DNA of 64,000 nucleotides from Paenibacillus oryzisoli (GCF_001653565.1 NZ_LYPB01000074.1:124001-188000); one strand, 5' to 3'; shown: positions 7,697 to 16,493, numbered from the stretch's first letter. Notes: a model not told the origin generated them from the sequence alone. Numbers and translations: made by a program.

Positions 7697-7712
7697 GCTT
7701 CTTGAATTATCA

Positions 7713-8567
7713 TCATAAGCTTCTATGTTTGTCTTCAACTTCTCGAAATAACTTATGGTAAGATTCCATTTCATAATTTAATTTGTCGAAGGATTCTAAA
7801 AATAGTTTTTCTATATTTTCATTATGTAGTTTAGAATAAGCAAAATATCTCATTGCTGCGAAAGTAATAATGTCACTTATTTGTCTGCAACCATGGGCTA
7901 ACTCTTTGGCTTCTCTTCTTTCGGTCGCTCTGCTGTTATGATCAATTAACAAATTAATTGCATCTGCATCTTGGTGTATTAACTGACTTCCAATACCATA
8001 ACCATGGAATAGACCTTGCAGGTTACTATATAAAGGATGTTTAGAAAGCTCCTTTACAATTTCGCTATACGACCATTTATGTTCAATTTCCTTCCTAAGT
8101 TTTCTTGGAAATTTCCTTTCAAGTTCTTCGATTGTTTCGTTATCAAGAATTACTTCTTTAATAAACCCCATATCATTGGTCAGTGGCTTAGGTAAACCAT
8201 TAATTAATTCCTTCGCCCGCTTTGTCCGTTTTATTTCACTTATTGTAGGCAAAACTTCCCAGAATTCAGTGAGCTTCCTTTCTCTTTCTTCATTACTTCC
8301 TAAACTCAAATATATAAATTTAACTGTTCCCTCCATTATTGATCGAAGAAGCATTTCGTTATCCCACATACGTACATTTCCAACTAGTATTAAGCTACTT
8401 TCACTAGTCAATTGGCAGCTTATTGGTAATTGTTTCAAGATATATCTGTGATTATCAGAAATTTCTGAATCCTTATTAAAATATGCCGAAGTCAATTCAA
8501 AATAATCATGCAAAATATAGCTTGCTTGACCTGCAAATTTCATTAGTGTCTCTTGAACTCTATTCAT
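7713..8567 (-). CDS. uncharacterised protein, DUF5677-like
   Basis: 284 residues from ATG 8567, preceded by GAGAGGAAA; a longer frame to 8606 has no such site. The protein is helical and soluble. The segment MLLRSIMEGTVKFIYLSLG and the later GYGIGSQLIHQDADAI resemble the DUF5677 family, whose members are uncharacterised and frequent in accessory regions. No catalytic signature is proven. The gene is framed by an inverted repeat at both ends and is much richer in A+T than the core genes, which suggests acquisition as a single-gene unit. Family call from memory only. Confidence 0.6.
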   Translation of the reverse strand: MNRVQETLMKFAGQASYILHDYFELTSAYFNKDSEISDNHRYILKQLPISCQLTSESSLILVGNVRMWDNEMLLRSIMEGTVKFIYLSLGSNEERERKLTEFWEVLPTISEIKRTKRAKELINGLPKPLTNDMGFIKEVILDNETIEELERKFPRKLRKEIEHKWSYSEIVKELSKHPLYSNLQGLFHGYGIGSQLIHQDADAINLLIDHNSRATERREAKELAHGCRQISDIITFAAMRYFAYSKLHNENIEKLFLESFDKLNYEMESYHKLFREVEDKHRSL

Positions 8568-8594
8568 AAATTTTCCTCTCATATTAGAACTTTT

Positions 8595-8650
8595 AGGGAA
8601 TGTCATATAACGTTGTTGAATTCTCCACGCCCGACGAATGTCGGGTGTGT
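8595..8650 (-). repeat. right copy of inverted repeat flanking the DUF5677-like gene
   Basis: On the - strand this reads hairpin CCCGAC-ATTC-GTCGGG (8630-8645), GCGTGGA (8624-8630), then GTTATATGACATTCCCT (8595-8611), the same order as the left copy at 7650-7696 in opposite orientation. 16 of 17 bases of the terminal block agree. It overlaps the promoter region of the gene starting at 8567. Confidence 0.55.
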
Positions 8651-8726
8651 CCGGCTATATGCCTCACCGAATTCACTTCAAACTCTGTCGGAACGAGAGT
8701 CGAATCATCGGGGTGAACATGGGGTT

Positions 8727-9521
8727 TTAGGCGCGGTTGCTGCCTTCTTCGATTAATTCAAAAATATCATCAAATGTTTCTACATCATTGATAATAATGT
8801 CCCTTTTACCGAACCCCATTGGAAAAAATGGATTGTCAGAGCTCTCTTTGCAAAAAAAAGTTAACAATTTAAACCCTGAACCGATTAATTCAAAGATTTC
8901 CTTATCAAGAAATTGTATAAAAACTTTCATATCTGAAATTGTCTTCTGGTGGATTAAGTCATTCCTCATTCCCTCTAATTTTTTAAACTTGCTCCAGTAG
9001 TCAGTATCCTTTGGAGACGTAGTTTTAAGTACCATTGGTAATATTTCAATTAATTTTTCTGATGTTGGCATCCATCTTTCTATGTTTTCTTTATTGCATA
9101 TCTCCTTAATTCCTTTATTATTTACCTTTTCATATTCAAAAGTATTCGGAATAGCCAAATTAGCAAATGCCTCTACAGCTGTATAAATAAAAATCAGGCT
9201 TGTGTGAATATGCTCAAAATAATCATATAATGTTGATGTCTCTTCCTCTTTAAATTCAATGGATTTAGTATCTTCAATTGATAGCTTGGGTTCAACTAAT
9301 TGTTTATAAATTTTTTTAGCTTTTTCAGATTCCTTTTTCGAGATGTTCATGCACAAAGAAACATTATTAGGCCTGTAGAAGTAGACGTTTTTCTCATTAT
9401 GTTCAAAAGACTCTGTTAATTGCACAAAGATTATTTGCTGTTCTTCTTTGCTTCTAAAACCAACTGGTTGACACATTCTAATGTCATTCACCTTGACTTT
9501 TCTTTGCTTTTCGTCTTCCAT
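8727..9521 (-). CDS. uncharacterised HEPN-like protein
   Basis: 264 residues, soluble, very AT-rich coding. The middle carries YTAVEAFANLAIP (113-125) followed by GMRNDLIHQK (185-194). The R186-x4-H191 spacing after a helix with an invariant-like E-x-F-x-N is the hallmark of HEPN domains, often metal-independent RNases or toxin/defence components. No MNT antitoxin partner is adjacent. ATG 9521 follows AAGAGGAG. It is the first gene of a leftward run with the DUF5677-like and HNH genes, though repeat sequences separate them. HEPN assignment is from the motif only. Confidence 0.6.
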   Translation of the reverse strand: MEDEKQRKVKVNDIRMCQPVGFRSKEEQQIIFVQLTESFEHNEKNVYFYRPNNVSLCMNISKKESEKAKKIYKQLVEPKLSIEDTKSIEFKEEETSTLYDYFEHIHTSLIFIYTAVEAFANLAIPNTFEYEKVNNKGIKEICNKENIERWMPTSEKLIEILPMVLKTTSPKDTDYWSKFKKLEGMRNDLIHQKTISDMKVFIQFLDKEIFELIGSGFKLLTFFCKESSDNPFFPMGFGKRDIIINDVETFDDIFELIEEGSNRA

Positions 9522-9770
9522 GACTTAACACTCCTCTTTATTATTGAAGCATTTTCGCCTAACATCTTTTTTACGAATTCACTAAGTTCGAGCAAAAAGC
9601 CCTCCATGTATCACAATTATATCACCAATTTGGAAAAAATTGTCGTATTTTGCCACAAAATGTCCCTCTAGAACCTTCTCTACTAGGGGGACAAACATAT
9701 CTCAATAGCACTTTTCTCCATTACTCTTATAGCCCTCAGAACCCTCCTTGACATTTAAATTTTTTCGCCG

Positions 9771-10250
9771 TCACTTATGATAAGGCTCCCCCCGATTTAT
9801 CCGCATCGCGCGATAAATCTGCTCCACCAACACCAGCCGCATCAGCTGGTGCGGCAGCGTCATGCGGCCGAAACTCAGCCGCATATCCGCACGGCGCAGC
9901 AGCTCGCTCGACAGCCCGAGCGAGCCCCCTATAACGAAGGCCACCTGGCTCCGCCCATAGGTGGCCAACTTATCGAGCGAGCTCGCCAGCTGCTCGCTCG
10001 TCCACATCTCACCGTCGATGGCCAGCGCCACGACGTACACATCCGGGCGCAGCGCAGCCAGCAGCCGCGCGCCCTCACGATCCCGAACCTGCTGTTCCTC
10101 AGCAGGGCTCATGTTCTCCGGTGCCTTCTCATCCGGCACCTCAATCATTTGCATCTTGGCATACGGGCCAAGACGCTTCACGTACTCCGCAATCCCGTCC
10201 ACGAGATAGCGCTCTTTTAATTTCCCAACGGTCAGTATTTGTATATGCAT
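9771..10250 (-). CDS. rlmH: 23S rRNA (pseudouridine-1915-N3)-methyltransferase RlmH
   Basis: 159 residues, the normal length of this SPOUT methyltransferase. It starts [13 protein letters not shown], and the trefoil-knot SAM site is visible as [14 protein letters not shown] (about 105-118) and the terminal [25 protein letters not shown] tail with the conserved GEPYHK ending. It methylates pseudouridine 1915 in helix 69 of 23S rRNA on the assembled ribosome. ATG 10250 follows GAAGGGG. In Bacillus it also lies near htrC and the wal operon. Confidence 0.97.
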   Translation of the reverse strand: MHIQILTVGKLKERYLVDGIAEYVKRLGPYAKMQMIEVPDEKAPENMSPAEEQQVRDREGARLLAALRPDVYVVALAIDGEMWTSEQLASSLDKLATYGRSQVAFVIGGSLGLSSELLRRADMRLSFGRMTLPHQLMRLVLVEQIYRAMRINRGEPYHK

Positions 10251-10290
10251 AATGTACCCCTTCTTTTATCCCAATCTTTTTTCAATTCAT

Positions 10291-10410
10291 TCTCATTTAA
10301 TCTTTCATTCTTTTCATATTCAATCTTTCATCTATTTCTCATTTAATCGTTTATTCTTTCTCATGTCATCATCCATTCTTTCTCTCATATAACCATCCAT
10401 TCCTCCCATC
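10291..10410. repeat. degenerate 22-24 bp tandem repeat
   Basis: TCTCAT-x-x-AATC-x-x-x-CATTC-like units begin near 10291, 10337, 10359 and 10383, giving a pyrimidine-rich strand upstream of rlmH. Probably replication slippage in a neutral gap; no gene is seen between 10251 and 10529 otherwise. Confidence 0.45.
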
Positions 10411-10454
10411 ATACCATTCGTTGTATATACGCACCAATAGCACCCCTCCACGCA

Positions 10455-10485
10455 CAAAAGCCCAGAGTTATACCAACTCCAGGCT
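10455..10485 (-). terminator. terminator of the SDR gene
   Basis: On the - strand AGCCTGGAGTT-ggtat-AACTCTGGGCT pairs over 11 positions with two G-U pairs and is followed by TTTTG. It lies 45 bases past the stop of the SDR gene. Confidence 0.75.
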
Positions 10486-10529
10486 CCCTACTCATGCTCA
10501 TTTAATTGATTATGATTGCATACGAATCT

Positions 10530-11282
10530 TTATTTGGCTGTGACGCCGCCATCGACAGGTAGTTCAACACCTGTAATATACGCTGACTCATCAGAAGCCA
10601 GGAATAATACGGCTTCGGCTACCTCAGACGCGCGCCCGACTCTTGGCAGTGCAGTCTGAGACAAGAACCATTGCAGCATCTGCTTATTATTGACGAATTC
10701 AGAGCTCATCGGCGTTTCGATAAAGCCAGGATGAACCGAATTGACACGGATGTGATCCTTGCCGAAATCCACAGCCGCCGCCTTGCTTAACATGCGGACA
10801 CCACCTTTGGAAGCCGTGTACGCACCCGCTCCACTGCTGCCAGTTAGTCCGGCGATAGAGGAAATGTTGACGATGGATCCACCCTTATTCACTTGCATAT
10901 GTGGGATAACGTGCTTCATGCCAAGGAAAGTGCTCGTCAGGTTAATGCTCATGACTTTATTCCATTGTTCAATCGTCGTATCCAGCAATCCAACGGCAAG
11001 GGAAATACCCGCATTATTGACCAAGACGTCCACTTTGCCGTAAGTTGCAACAGCTCCCTCGACTACTTTGATCCATTCTTCTTCAGAAACAACATTATGA
11101 GCATAAGCTATGGCTTGACCTCCGGCAGCTTCAATTTCCTTCACAACAGCTTGTACAGCGGCTTCGTTAATGTCGGTTGCTACCACCATAGCGCCTTCTT
11201 TGGCAAATAAAAGTGCTTCTTCACGCCCCATACCACTGCCCGCTCCGGTAATGATAGCAACTTTATTAGTAAGACGAGTCAT
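10530..11282 (-). CDS. SDR-family NAD(P)-dependent oxidoreductase
   Basis: 250 residues, a classical short-chain dehydrogenase. TGAGSGMG (about 13-20) binds the cofactor, NNAG and the catalytic S-x12-Y-x3-K (ISS...AYTASKGG) follow, and the end PVDGGVTAK is typical. D38 after the second strand (VVATDI) favours NAD over NADP. Closest in style to glucose 1-dehydrogenase or 3-oxoacyl-ACP-reductase-like enzymes; the substrate cannot be told. ATG 11282 follows AAAGGAGAG. It is divergent from a TetR regulator, with a GATAGT inverted repeat in its promoter. Confidence 0.92.
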   Translation of the reverse strand: MTRLTNKVAIITGAGSGMGREEALLFAKEGAMVVATDINEAAVQAVVKEIEAAGGQAIAYAHNVVSEEEWIKVVEGAVATYGKVDVLVNNAGISLAVGLLDTTIEQWNKVMSINLTSTFLGMKHVIPHMQVNKGGSIVNISSIAGLTGSSGAGAYTASKGGVRMLSKAAAVDFGKDHIRVNSVHPGFIETPMSSEFVNNKQMLQWFLSQTALPRVGRASEVAEAVLFLASDESAYITGVELPVDGGVTAK

Positions 11283-11329
11283 TGCGATCTCTCCTTTTAT
11301 GAAATAAATTTTAAATTTTTCGCTTAAAT

Positions 11330-11344
11330 GATAGTGTTACTATC
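11330..11344. promoter_or_regulatory. GATAGT inverted repeat, candidate TetR operator
   Basis: GATAGT-GTT-ACTATC, a perfect 6-base inverted repeat 48 bases upstream of the SDR start codon. It is placed to block the SDR promoter, and the divergent TetR protein is the obvious candidate ligand. Confidence 0.45.
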
Positions 11345-11462
11345 ACTACAATACTTATTATATCACCATGGTATTATGAACTCAACTTCCACTTGCTGAA
11401 AGAATACCCAGTCGATATAATACTTGTATTGAAATACCTACGTTGAAAGGTTACTAACCCTT

Positions 11463-12107
11463 ATGGATCCGAAAGCAAGATACGAGAAAGAACGGTTTGA
11501 CGGTAAGCAGCAAAGACTATATCTCATTCTCGACGCAGCTGAGCGTGTATTTACGCTGAAGGGAATCGAAAAAACCACCATGCAAGATATCGCCAGTGAC
11601 GCGAATATCGGTATCGCAACCTTATTTCGATATTTTCCCAAAAAAGAGAAACTGATCTTTGCCGTAGCTACCAAATTGCTTGAACCGATGCTTCATCGTT
11701 TTCAATATGTCGCTGACCAGCCCCTGTCTTGTCTTGAAAAGCTTGAATGTTTATTCGATTCCTTTATCGAAGATCAGAACGATCCGAGCATTAAATTCAT
11801 GGTCGATTTTGAAAGCTACGCATCTCACTCGCTGGAGCCATTGGAAGGTATTCTCGACTTCAATGCCTTGAACCGTAAGATCTCACGTGAGTATGGCAGG
11901 ATTATTCAAAATGGCCTCGAGGACGGATCCATTCGTTCCGACCTTCCGGTTAAGGAGACCTTGACCACGATTATTAACACGTTCGGTCTCTTTTCCAAAA
12001 AACTGTCACTACAGAAAAACATTCTCCTCCTAGAGTCCGATCTAGACAACGAGGAGCAGTTGACTATTCTCAAGCACATTCTAATTGATTACCTGAAAGC
12101 GCGATAA
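11463..12107 (+). CDS. TetR/AcrR-family transcriptional regulator
   Basis: 214 residues. The N-terminal HTH is clear (ILDAAERVFTLKGIEKTTMQ, then IASDANIGIATLFRYFPKKE, residues about 21-66). The C-terminal region is a helical effector domain without recognisable ligand residues. It is divergent from the SDR gene and most likely represses it until a substrate-like inducer appears. The start at ATG 11463 has only a weak AAAGG site 12 bases upstream, suggesting low expression. Confidence 0.88.
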   Translation: MDPKARYEKERFDGKQQRLYLILDAAERVFTLKGIEKTTMQDIASDANIGIATLFRYFPKKEKLIFAVATKLLEPMLHRFQYVADQPLSCLEKLECLFDSFIEDQNDPSIKFMVDFESYASHSLEPLEGILDFNALNRKISREYGRIIQNGLEDGSIRSDLPVKETLTTIINTFGLFSKKLSLQKNILLLESDLDNEEQLTILKHILIDYLKAR

Positions 12108-12114
12108 ACTGAAC

Positions 12115-12157
12115 AAAGAGCCAGATTCCTCCCTAGAGGAACTTGGCTCTTTCTTTT
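12115..12157. terminator. bidirectional terminator
   Basis: AAAGAGCCAGATTCCTC-ccta-GAGGAACTTGGCTCTTT forms a long stem with a T-rich tail. It lies between the convergent TetR gene (+) and the NCS2 permease (-) and touches the permease stop codon. Confidence 0.85.
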
Positions 12158-13469
12158 AGTTCGATACGATTAATTTCGAGTCAATCCTCCAGAACCGCTC
12201 AAGGGCCATGACCACTACAGTGGCAACTAACAGCCCGTTACCAAACGCATACTGCATCACGACAGGAAGTTCAGGCAGAGGTGAAGCCGCGATGAGGGTG
12301 AAGCCGGCACCGATGAGAATTCCGATTCCCAGAATCGTCAGCTGGCGCTGTGTTTGAACGACGCGCGATAAGGAGGAGAATGAGTTACTGGTCATCTGCA
12401 CGAAAGTCGCTAACGAGACCGCACTAGCGACGGACGTAGGCAGCTGAGCAAGGAAATGAACGATCGAAGGGACAAGAGCAATTGCCGAGAGCGCCAAGCA
12501 GGCGATGATGAAAGGCATTCTTCTCGTTTGTCCCGTCATTCTGATAAAACTCGCCGTAACCGGAAGCGAAACGACAGCGACTGCGGAAAATAAAGCCGAA
12601 AGTCCATGAGATACGCCTGCAATTAGACTGCCTCGGTTGTAGACATCCTTGCCAGGGAGCTCCTTCCTCGGGACGGCCTGCTGGGCCGCTGTAATGGCAG
12701 CAACAAGATTTGAAACAAGGATCAACGTAAACAGCGCGGCCGTTAAAGCCATGCCTGGATTCAACTGCGGGGATCCCCATGCCCATATATCGGGAAGTTT
12801 GATCCTTGCACCGGAGGCCGAACCCCCATTAGAAATTCCCCCGACGGCCAATGCTTGTAGCACCCAACCGCCGATAATCCCTAGTAGTACGGCATAGTTG
12901 CGCGTCCATCCTTTCCCTTTTACATTCAGAAACACTACGCCACCAAATACCGCTAACGAGATCAGAATCGTTCCATAATCTGCGGCCCCTTGCCCTGCTT
13001 TCAAGCCGAACATGCCTTTCAGAAACACACCACTCAGCTGCAAAGACAAGATGAACAAGAATAAATTCGTTACGAGTGGTGTAAATAGATTAAGGAGTTT
13101 ATAAAAGATGCCTGTTATACCCAGTAAAAACAACAGCACACCGGCCATTAGCAGCCCGCCTTCTAGAACCTGCAGCGCTTCTTTGGCCGTGTAACCTTGA
13201 TTCGCGGAGATACCGGCCATCATGACAAATACGCTAACCCATGAACCCGCTGGGCCATCTACAATCGGATATCGATGCCCAAGTGCTGCTTGCAGCATGG
13301 AACTGAGTCCAACTACGAAAAATGTACGCTGCATCAACGAGGCAATTTCATCCTGAGACAAATGAAACAGACCACCAATCACGATAGGAAGTGCCACGGA
13401 ACTAGCGGTCATAAAAATAAACCATTGTAAAACATGTAAATACGGATTGGAATGATACTTTCGAAGCAT
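12156..13469 (-). CDS. NCS2-family purine/uracil-type permease (YwdJ-like)
   Basis: 437 residues, about 12 to 14 hydrophobic segments. The NCS2 (nucleobase-cation symporter 2, xanthine/uracil permease) pattern is visible: the GPAGSWVSV segment after the third helix and TAAQQAVPRKELPGKD after the eighth, plus GVSHGLSALFSAVAVVSLPV. The substrate is probably a purine or related base. ATG 13469 follows GGGGGAG. It is divergent from a LysR regulator, which suggests induction by its substrate or a breakdown product. YwdJ similarity is from memory. Confidence 0.82.
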   Translation of the reverse strand: MLRKYHSNPYLHVLQWFIFMTASSVALPIVIGGLFHLSQDEIASLMQRTFFVVGLSSMLQAALGHRYPIVDGPAGSWVSVFVMMAGISANQGYTAKEALQVLEGGLLMAGVLLFLLGITGIFYKLLNLFTPLVTNLFLFILSLQLSGVFLKGMFGLKAGQGAADYGTILISLAVFGGVVFLNVKGKGWTRNYAVLLGIIGGWVLQALAVGGISNGGSASGARIKLPDIWAWGSPQLNPGMALTAALFTLILVSNLVAAITAAQQAVPRKELPGKDVYNRGSLIAGVSHGLSALFSAVAVVSLPVTASFIRMTGQTRRMPFIIACLALSAIALVPSIVHFLAQLPTSVASAVSLATFVQMTSNSFSSLSRVVQTQRQLTILGIGILIGAGFTLIAASPLPELPVVMQYAFGNGLLVATVVVMALERFWRIDSKLIVSN

Positions 13470-13581
13470 AAAGGCTCCCCCCTTCTGTCGGCTTCTATGG
13501 TATCATATCGATAAGTATACGAATAATATCTATATCCTTTAGTTTACATACTTTTATCGTTCGGAAAGGAATGCCTCTACC

Positions 13582-14457
13582 ATGGATATTCGCCAACTTC
13601 GCTATTTCATCGCAATTGCTGAAGAGAAGCAAATTACGGCAGCCGCCCAAAGATTGCACATGACGCAGCCCCCTTTAGGACAACAATTGAAGCTGATGGA
13701 GCAAGAGCTCGGCGTCGAGCTTATTCTACGAACAGGTAAAGTCATCGAACTGACCGAAGCCGGACAGGTCTTATATAAGCACGCCTTACATGTAACCAAG
13801 CTTATAGAGGAAGCGGAGAATGATGTAAAAGAGATCGGCAAGGGTACGCGCGGCAAGTTACGAATAGGCGTTAACACGCTGTCCTCGGCCCAACTGCCGC
13901 AACTGCTGCGTATTTTTAAAACCCGCTACCCAGAGGTTACCTATAAAATACAACAGAATGAATCCGCACAACTGCTCCGGCTTATTCGAGAACATACCAT
14001 CGAGCTTGCGATCATCCGACTTCCAATGGAATTAGGTGATTATGAAGTCATCCAGCTGCAACCTGAACCTTTTTATTTCGTTACTGCCAAGTCCTTCGCG
14101 TCGGAATCACATGCATTCACTTTCGCTGACATTCAACGTTATCCGCTCATTTTGCCTAGTACAGAGGGTCTTGGGTTGTATCGTAGTATCATCGATCAAT
14201 TCACCGAACGCGGCTTGCAGCCTAACGTAATCGGAGAATGTTCCGATATGGTCACGCTATTGGACTGGGTATCCTCTGGGGATGCAACAACAATTGTACC
14301 GGAGTCCATTGTTAAATTGCATCGCGAATATGCGTTCCAAGCTTATGAAATCGCAGACAGTCAGCTCAAATTAGCAACCGGACTAATCTGGTTGAAGGAT
14401 CGCCATGTTTCCAAGGCTGCTCAGCATTTTATCGAGCTTATGCTAGAAACGCAATAA
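13582..14457 (+). CDS. LysR-family transcriptional regulator
   Basis: 291 residues. Winged HTH at residues 1-60 (MDIRQLRYFIAIAEEKQITA, then MTQPPLGQQLKLMEQELG), a linker helix, and a periplasmic-binding-like effector domain from about 90 (GKLRIGVNTLSS). It probably activates the divergent NCS2 permease in response to a ligand. The intergenic region 13500-13560 has AT-rich dyads of the T-N11-A type (ATATCGATAAGTATACGAAT), fitting LysR binding. ATG 13582 follows GAAAGGAA. Confidence 0.9.
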   Translation: MDIRQLRYFIAIAEEKQITAAAQRLHMTQPPLGQQLKLMEQELGVELILRTGKVIELTEAGQVLYKHALHVTKLIEEAENDVKEIGKGTRGKLRIGVNTLSSAQLPQLLRIFKTRYPEVTYKIQQNESAQLLRLIREHTIELAIIRLPMELGDYEVIQLQPEPFYFVTAKSFASESHAFTFADIQRYPLILPSTEGLGLYRSIIDQFTERGLQPNVIGECSDMVTLLDWVSSGDATTIVPESIVKLHREYAFQAYEIADSQLKLATGLIWLKDRHVSKAAQHFIELMLETQ

Positions 14458-14552
14458 CATCTTCCCCTCCCCCAGTTCCCTTTTTGTTTGCGTCAGCCAT
14501 GTTAGCGCTCCTCTCTACTGCAGGGGTACTAGCATCCGTGGACCAAATACTA

Positions 14553-14750
14553 GAATAACTGTATTTTGTACATCTAATTTCACGTCTAACTCGCATTTCA
14601 GTGATTTAACTGGAAAGTATCCATTTAATTTCAAGATTTCAAGAGAATATGGATGAAATCCGCTGATTTAACTACATAATTTCCATCTAATCGTGAAATT
14701 TGAAGGAATTCGCTATAATTAACTGTATATTTTCCATTTATTCGAGTGGG
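14553..14750. repeat. four-copy AT-rich intergenic repeat (Paenibacillus-type)
   Basis: A motif of the form GCTGATTTAACTGTAT followed by TTTCCATCTAATTTC appears near 14553, 14601, 14662 and 14712, a spacing of about 50-60 bases, with an inverted echo (ATGGATGAAATCC) at 14649. From memory, similar AACTG/TTTCCATCTAAT strings recur between genes of Paenibacillus chromosomes. No gene is seen in 14458-14788. Confidence 0.5.
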
Positions 14751-14788
14751 AAAGCTCAATTCCAAAACATATACATGTCTATATATAG

Positions 14789-14811
14789 AAAAAAGAGGCC
14801 CTTAGGCCTCT
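14789..14811 (-). terminator. terminator of yyzF
   Basis: On the - strand AGAGGCC-TAAG-GGCCTCT is followed by six T, directly after the yyzF stop codon. Confidence 0.85.
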
Positions 14812-14812
14812 C

Positions 14813-14980
14813 TCATACGATTAGAAAACGTGATAATGACTGGCAATGCTCGCAGTGCTCAGGCGGTGCCCAGTGGGCGAAGTGGGTTTTCTGCAAATCC
14901 ACAACGTCTGGAGCTTCCTCATACTCATCAACAAATTCATCTATAGCTATTTCCACATGATCTTTACAAACGACATGCAT
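14813..14980 (-). CDS. yyzF: CxxH/CxxC small protein YyzF
   Basis: A 55-residue protein (MHVVCKDHVEIAIDEFVDEY at the start) with C5-x2-H8 and C43-x2-C46 (PPEHCEHCQ). This is the CxxH/CxxC protein family (BA_5709 type, YyzF in Bacillus subtilis), probably zinc-binding, function unknown. ATG 14980 follows GAGAGGT. It lies just downstream of htrC, the place it occupies in Bacillus, and has its own terminator. The context makes the identification firm despite the small size. Confidence 0.9.
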   Translation of the reverse strand: MHVVCKDHVEIAIDEFVDEYEEAPDVVDLQKTHFAHWAPPEHCEHCQSLSRFLIV

Positions 14981-15034
14981 GTTGAATTACCTCTCATCCG
15001 CGGCGATTCTTTAATTCTCGTACTCTCCAAACCA

Positions 15035-16264
15035 CTACTTATCCGTCGCCTCAACCAGCGTCAGCACCGTCGTCAGCTTCTTCCCAGCGCGATAGTATAC
15101 TACATTGATTTTGTCGCCGATCTTCTTCTCATTGTAAAGGTATTTCCTTAGCCCAATCGTGCTTTCAATCTTGCGATCATCCAGCTGTACGATGACATCC
15201 TGCGCTTTCAGTCCCGCTTCCTTTGCAGGGCCAGAGACATCGAAGACGATAACTCCAGTTTTGACATCTGCAGGCAACTTTAATACATCCGTTCCCTTAA
15301 AAGCTTGCAGCTCCTGCGTCGACACACCAATCAATGGCCGTTTCACCTTGTGGTCCTTGATAAGACTATCAATAATCGGTGTCACACTATTAATCGGTAT
15401 GGCAAAACCTAACCCTTCAACACCTGTATCCGAAATTTTCATCGAATTGATGCCGATCACTTTGCCCTCGATATTGACCAGCGGTCCGCCGCTGTTCCCT
15501 TGGTTAATCGCAGCATCCGTTTGGATGACGTCCATTTCCCAGTCATAGTCGGTGCCTTCACGTGAAAGTGAAACAGGTATCGTCCGCTTCGGTGAAGAAA
15601 CGATGCCTTGCGTCACCGTTGGTGAGAAGCCCAGGCCTAACGGATTGCCCACGGCAATGGCCATTTCGCCTGCTCGTAGCTTGTCGGAGTCGCCAAACTC
15701 AGCAAGTACTTTCACATCTTTACCATCCGCCTCAAGTACGGCCAAATCGGTTATCCGATCGCGCCCAACCAGCGTAGCTTTGCGATGTTCACCTTCGAAG
15801 TTCACGATTTCGAACTGGTTCCCGTTCTCCACGACATGACTGTTCGTCACAATACGAACTTTATCTCCGCTGCGTGCGAACATGACACCTGATCCGATGC
15901 CAATGCCCGTTTCTTGACCCCCATCGTCCTTCTTGGACGAGATGACGCTCACGACGGCTGGTTTTATTTTGTCCGTCGCTGCAACAACCGAGTCATTACT
16001 ATTCATCGGATGGACATCCGCTTTGGCCACTACGGGAATCGCAGCTGCGCTTCTCGACGCATCCCCACCACCAATAGCGTGAACAATCCCTACCACGATG
16101 AGCATGCCTACTGCCCCAATGACACCTGCGATGAGGGCTACATACCGTCTACGACCAGCGAAGCTTGTGAAACTCGTGAAATTCCCTGTCCCTTTGGGAC
16201 GCCAGACCGGTTCGCGCCTTCTGGACCTTTTGGTCGAATAAAAATCATCATCAAACAAACTCAT
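15035..16264 (-). CDS. htrC: HtrA-like membrane serine protease HtrC
   Basis: 409 residues: a charged cytosolic N-terminus, one membrane helix (about 41-64), a trypsin-like domain with catalytic triad H143 (TNSHVV), D173 (TDLAVLE) and S258 (QGNSGGPL), and a C-terminal PDZ domain (about 310-400). It degrades misfolded proteins at the outer membrane face under secretion or heat stress. ATG follows GAGGAGGG. It is downstream of the wal genes as in Bacillus (YyxA/HtrC), but 400 bases and an opposing small gene separate it from walJ. Confidence 0.95.
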   Translation of the reverse strand: MSLFDDDFYSTKRSRRREPVWRPKGTGNFTSFTSFAGRRRYVALIAGVIGAVGMLIVVGIVHAIGGGDASRSAAAIPVVAKADVHPMNSNDSVVAATDKIKPAVVSVISSKKDDGGQETGIGIGSGVMFARSGDKVRIVTNSHVVENGNQFEIVNFEGEHRKATLVGRDRITDLAVLEADGKDVKVLAEFGDSDKLRAGEMAIAVGNPLGLGFSPTVTQGIVSSPKRTIPVSLSREGTDYDWEMDVIQTDAAINQGNSGGPLVNIEGKVIGINSMKISDTGVEGLGFAIPINSVTPIIDSLIKDHKVKRPLIGVSTQELQAFKGTDVLKLPADVKTGVIVFDVSGPAKEAGLKAQDVIVQLDDRKIESTIGLRKYLYNEKKIGDKINVVYYRAGKKLTTVLTLVEATDK

Positions 16265-16493
16265 AACAGGTCCCTCCTCGCTGACGGGGTTTGCAGCTCA
16301 CTTGCCTTGCTTTATTTCAACCCATGGATGGGTTACAACACATCATACAGAACATCATGCGCTACCTTTTTACAAAAAATAGGAATGTTTCACTCACTTC
16401 TTGCCTACAATAATAGTAAACCAAATCTCTCACCGAATTACTAGAGTGTTATGAAACTTTTCCACTATACCTTATTTAAAGGAGAATGCTGCC

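Noticed and set aside
7650-8730. Integron attC sites around the DUF5677-like gene
   Set aside because: The repeats are inverted relative to each other rather than direct, and no clear RYYYAAC/GTTRRRY core pairs or integrase are visible.
9777-10220. Long + strand open frame opposite rlmH
   Set aside because: It is the complement of the well-conserved rlmH gene; composition (H, R, Q rich) is that of a shadow frame.
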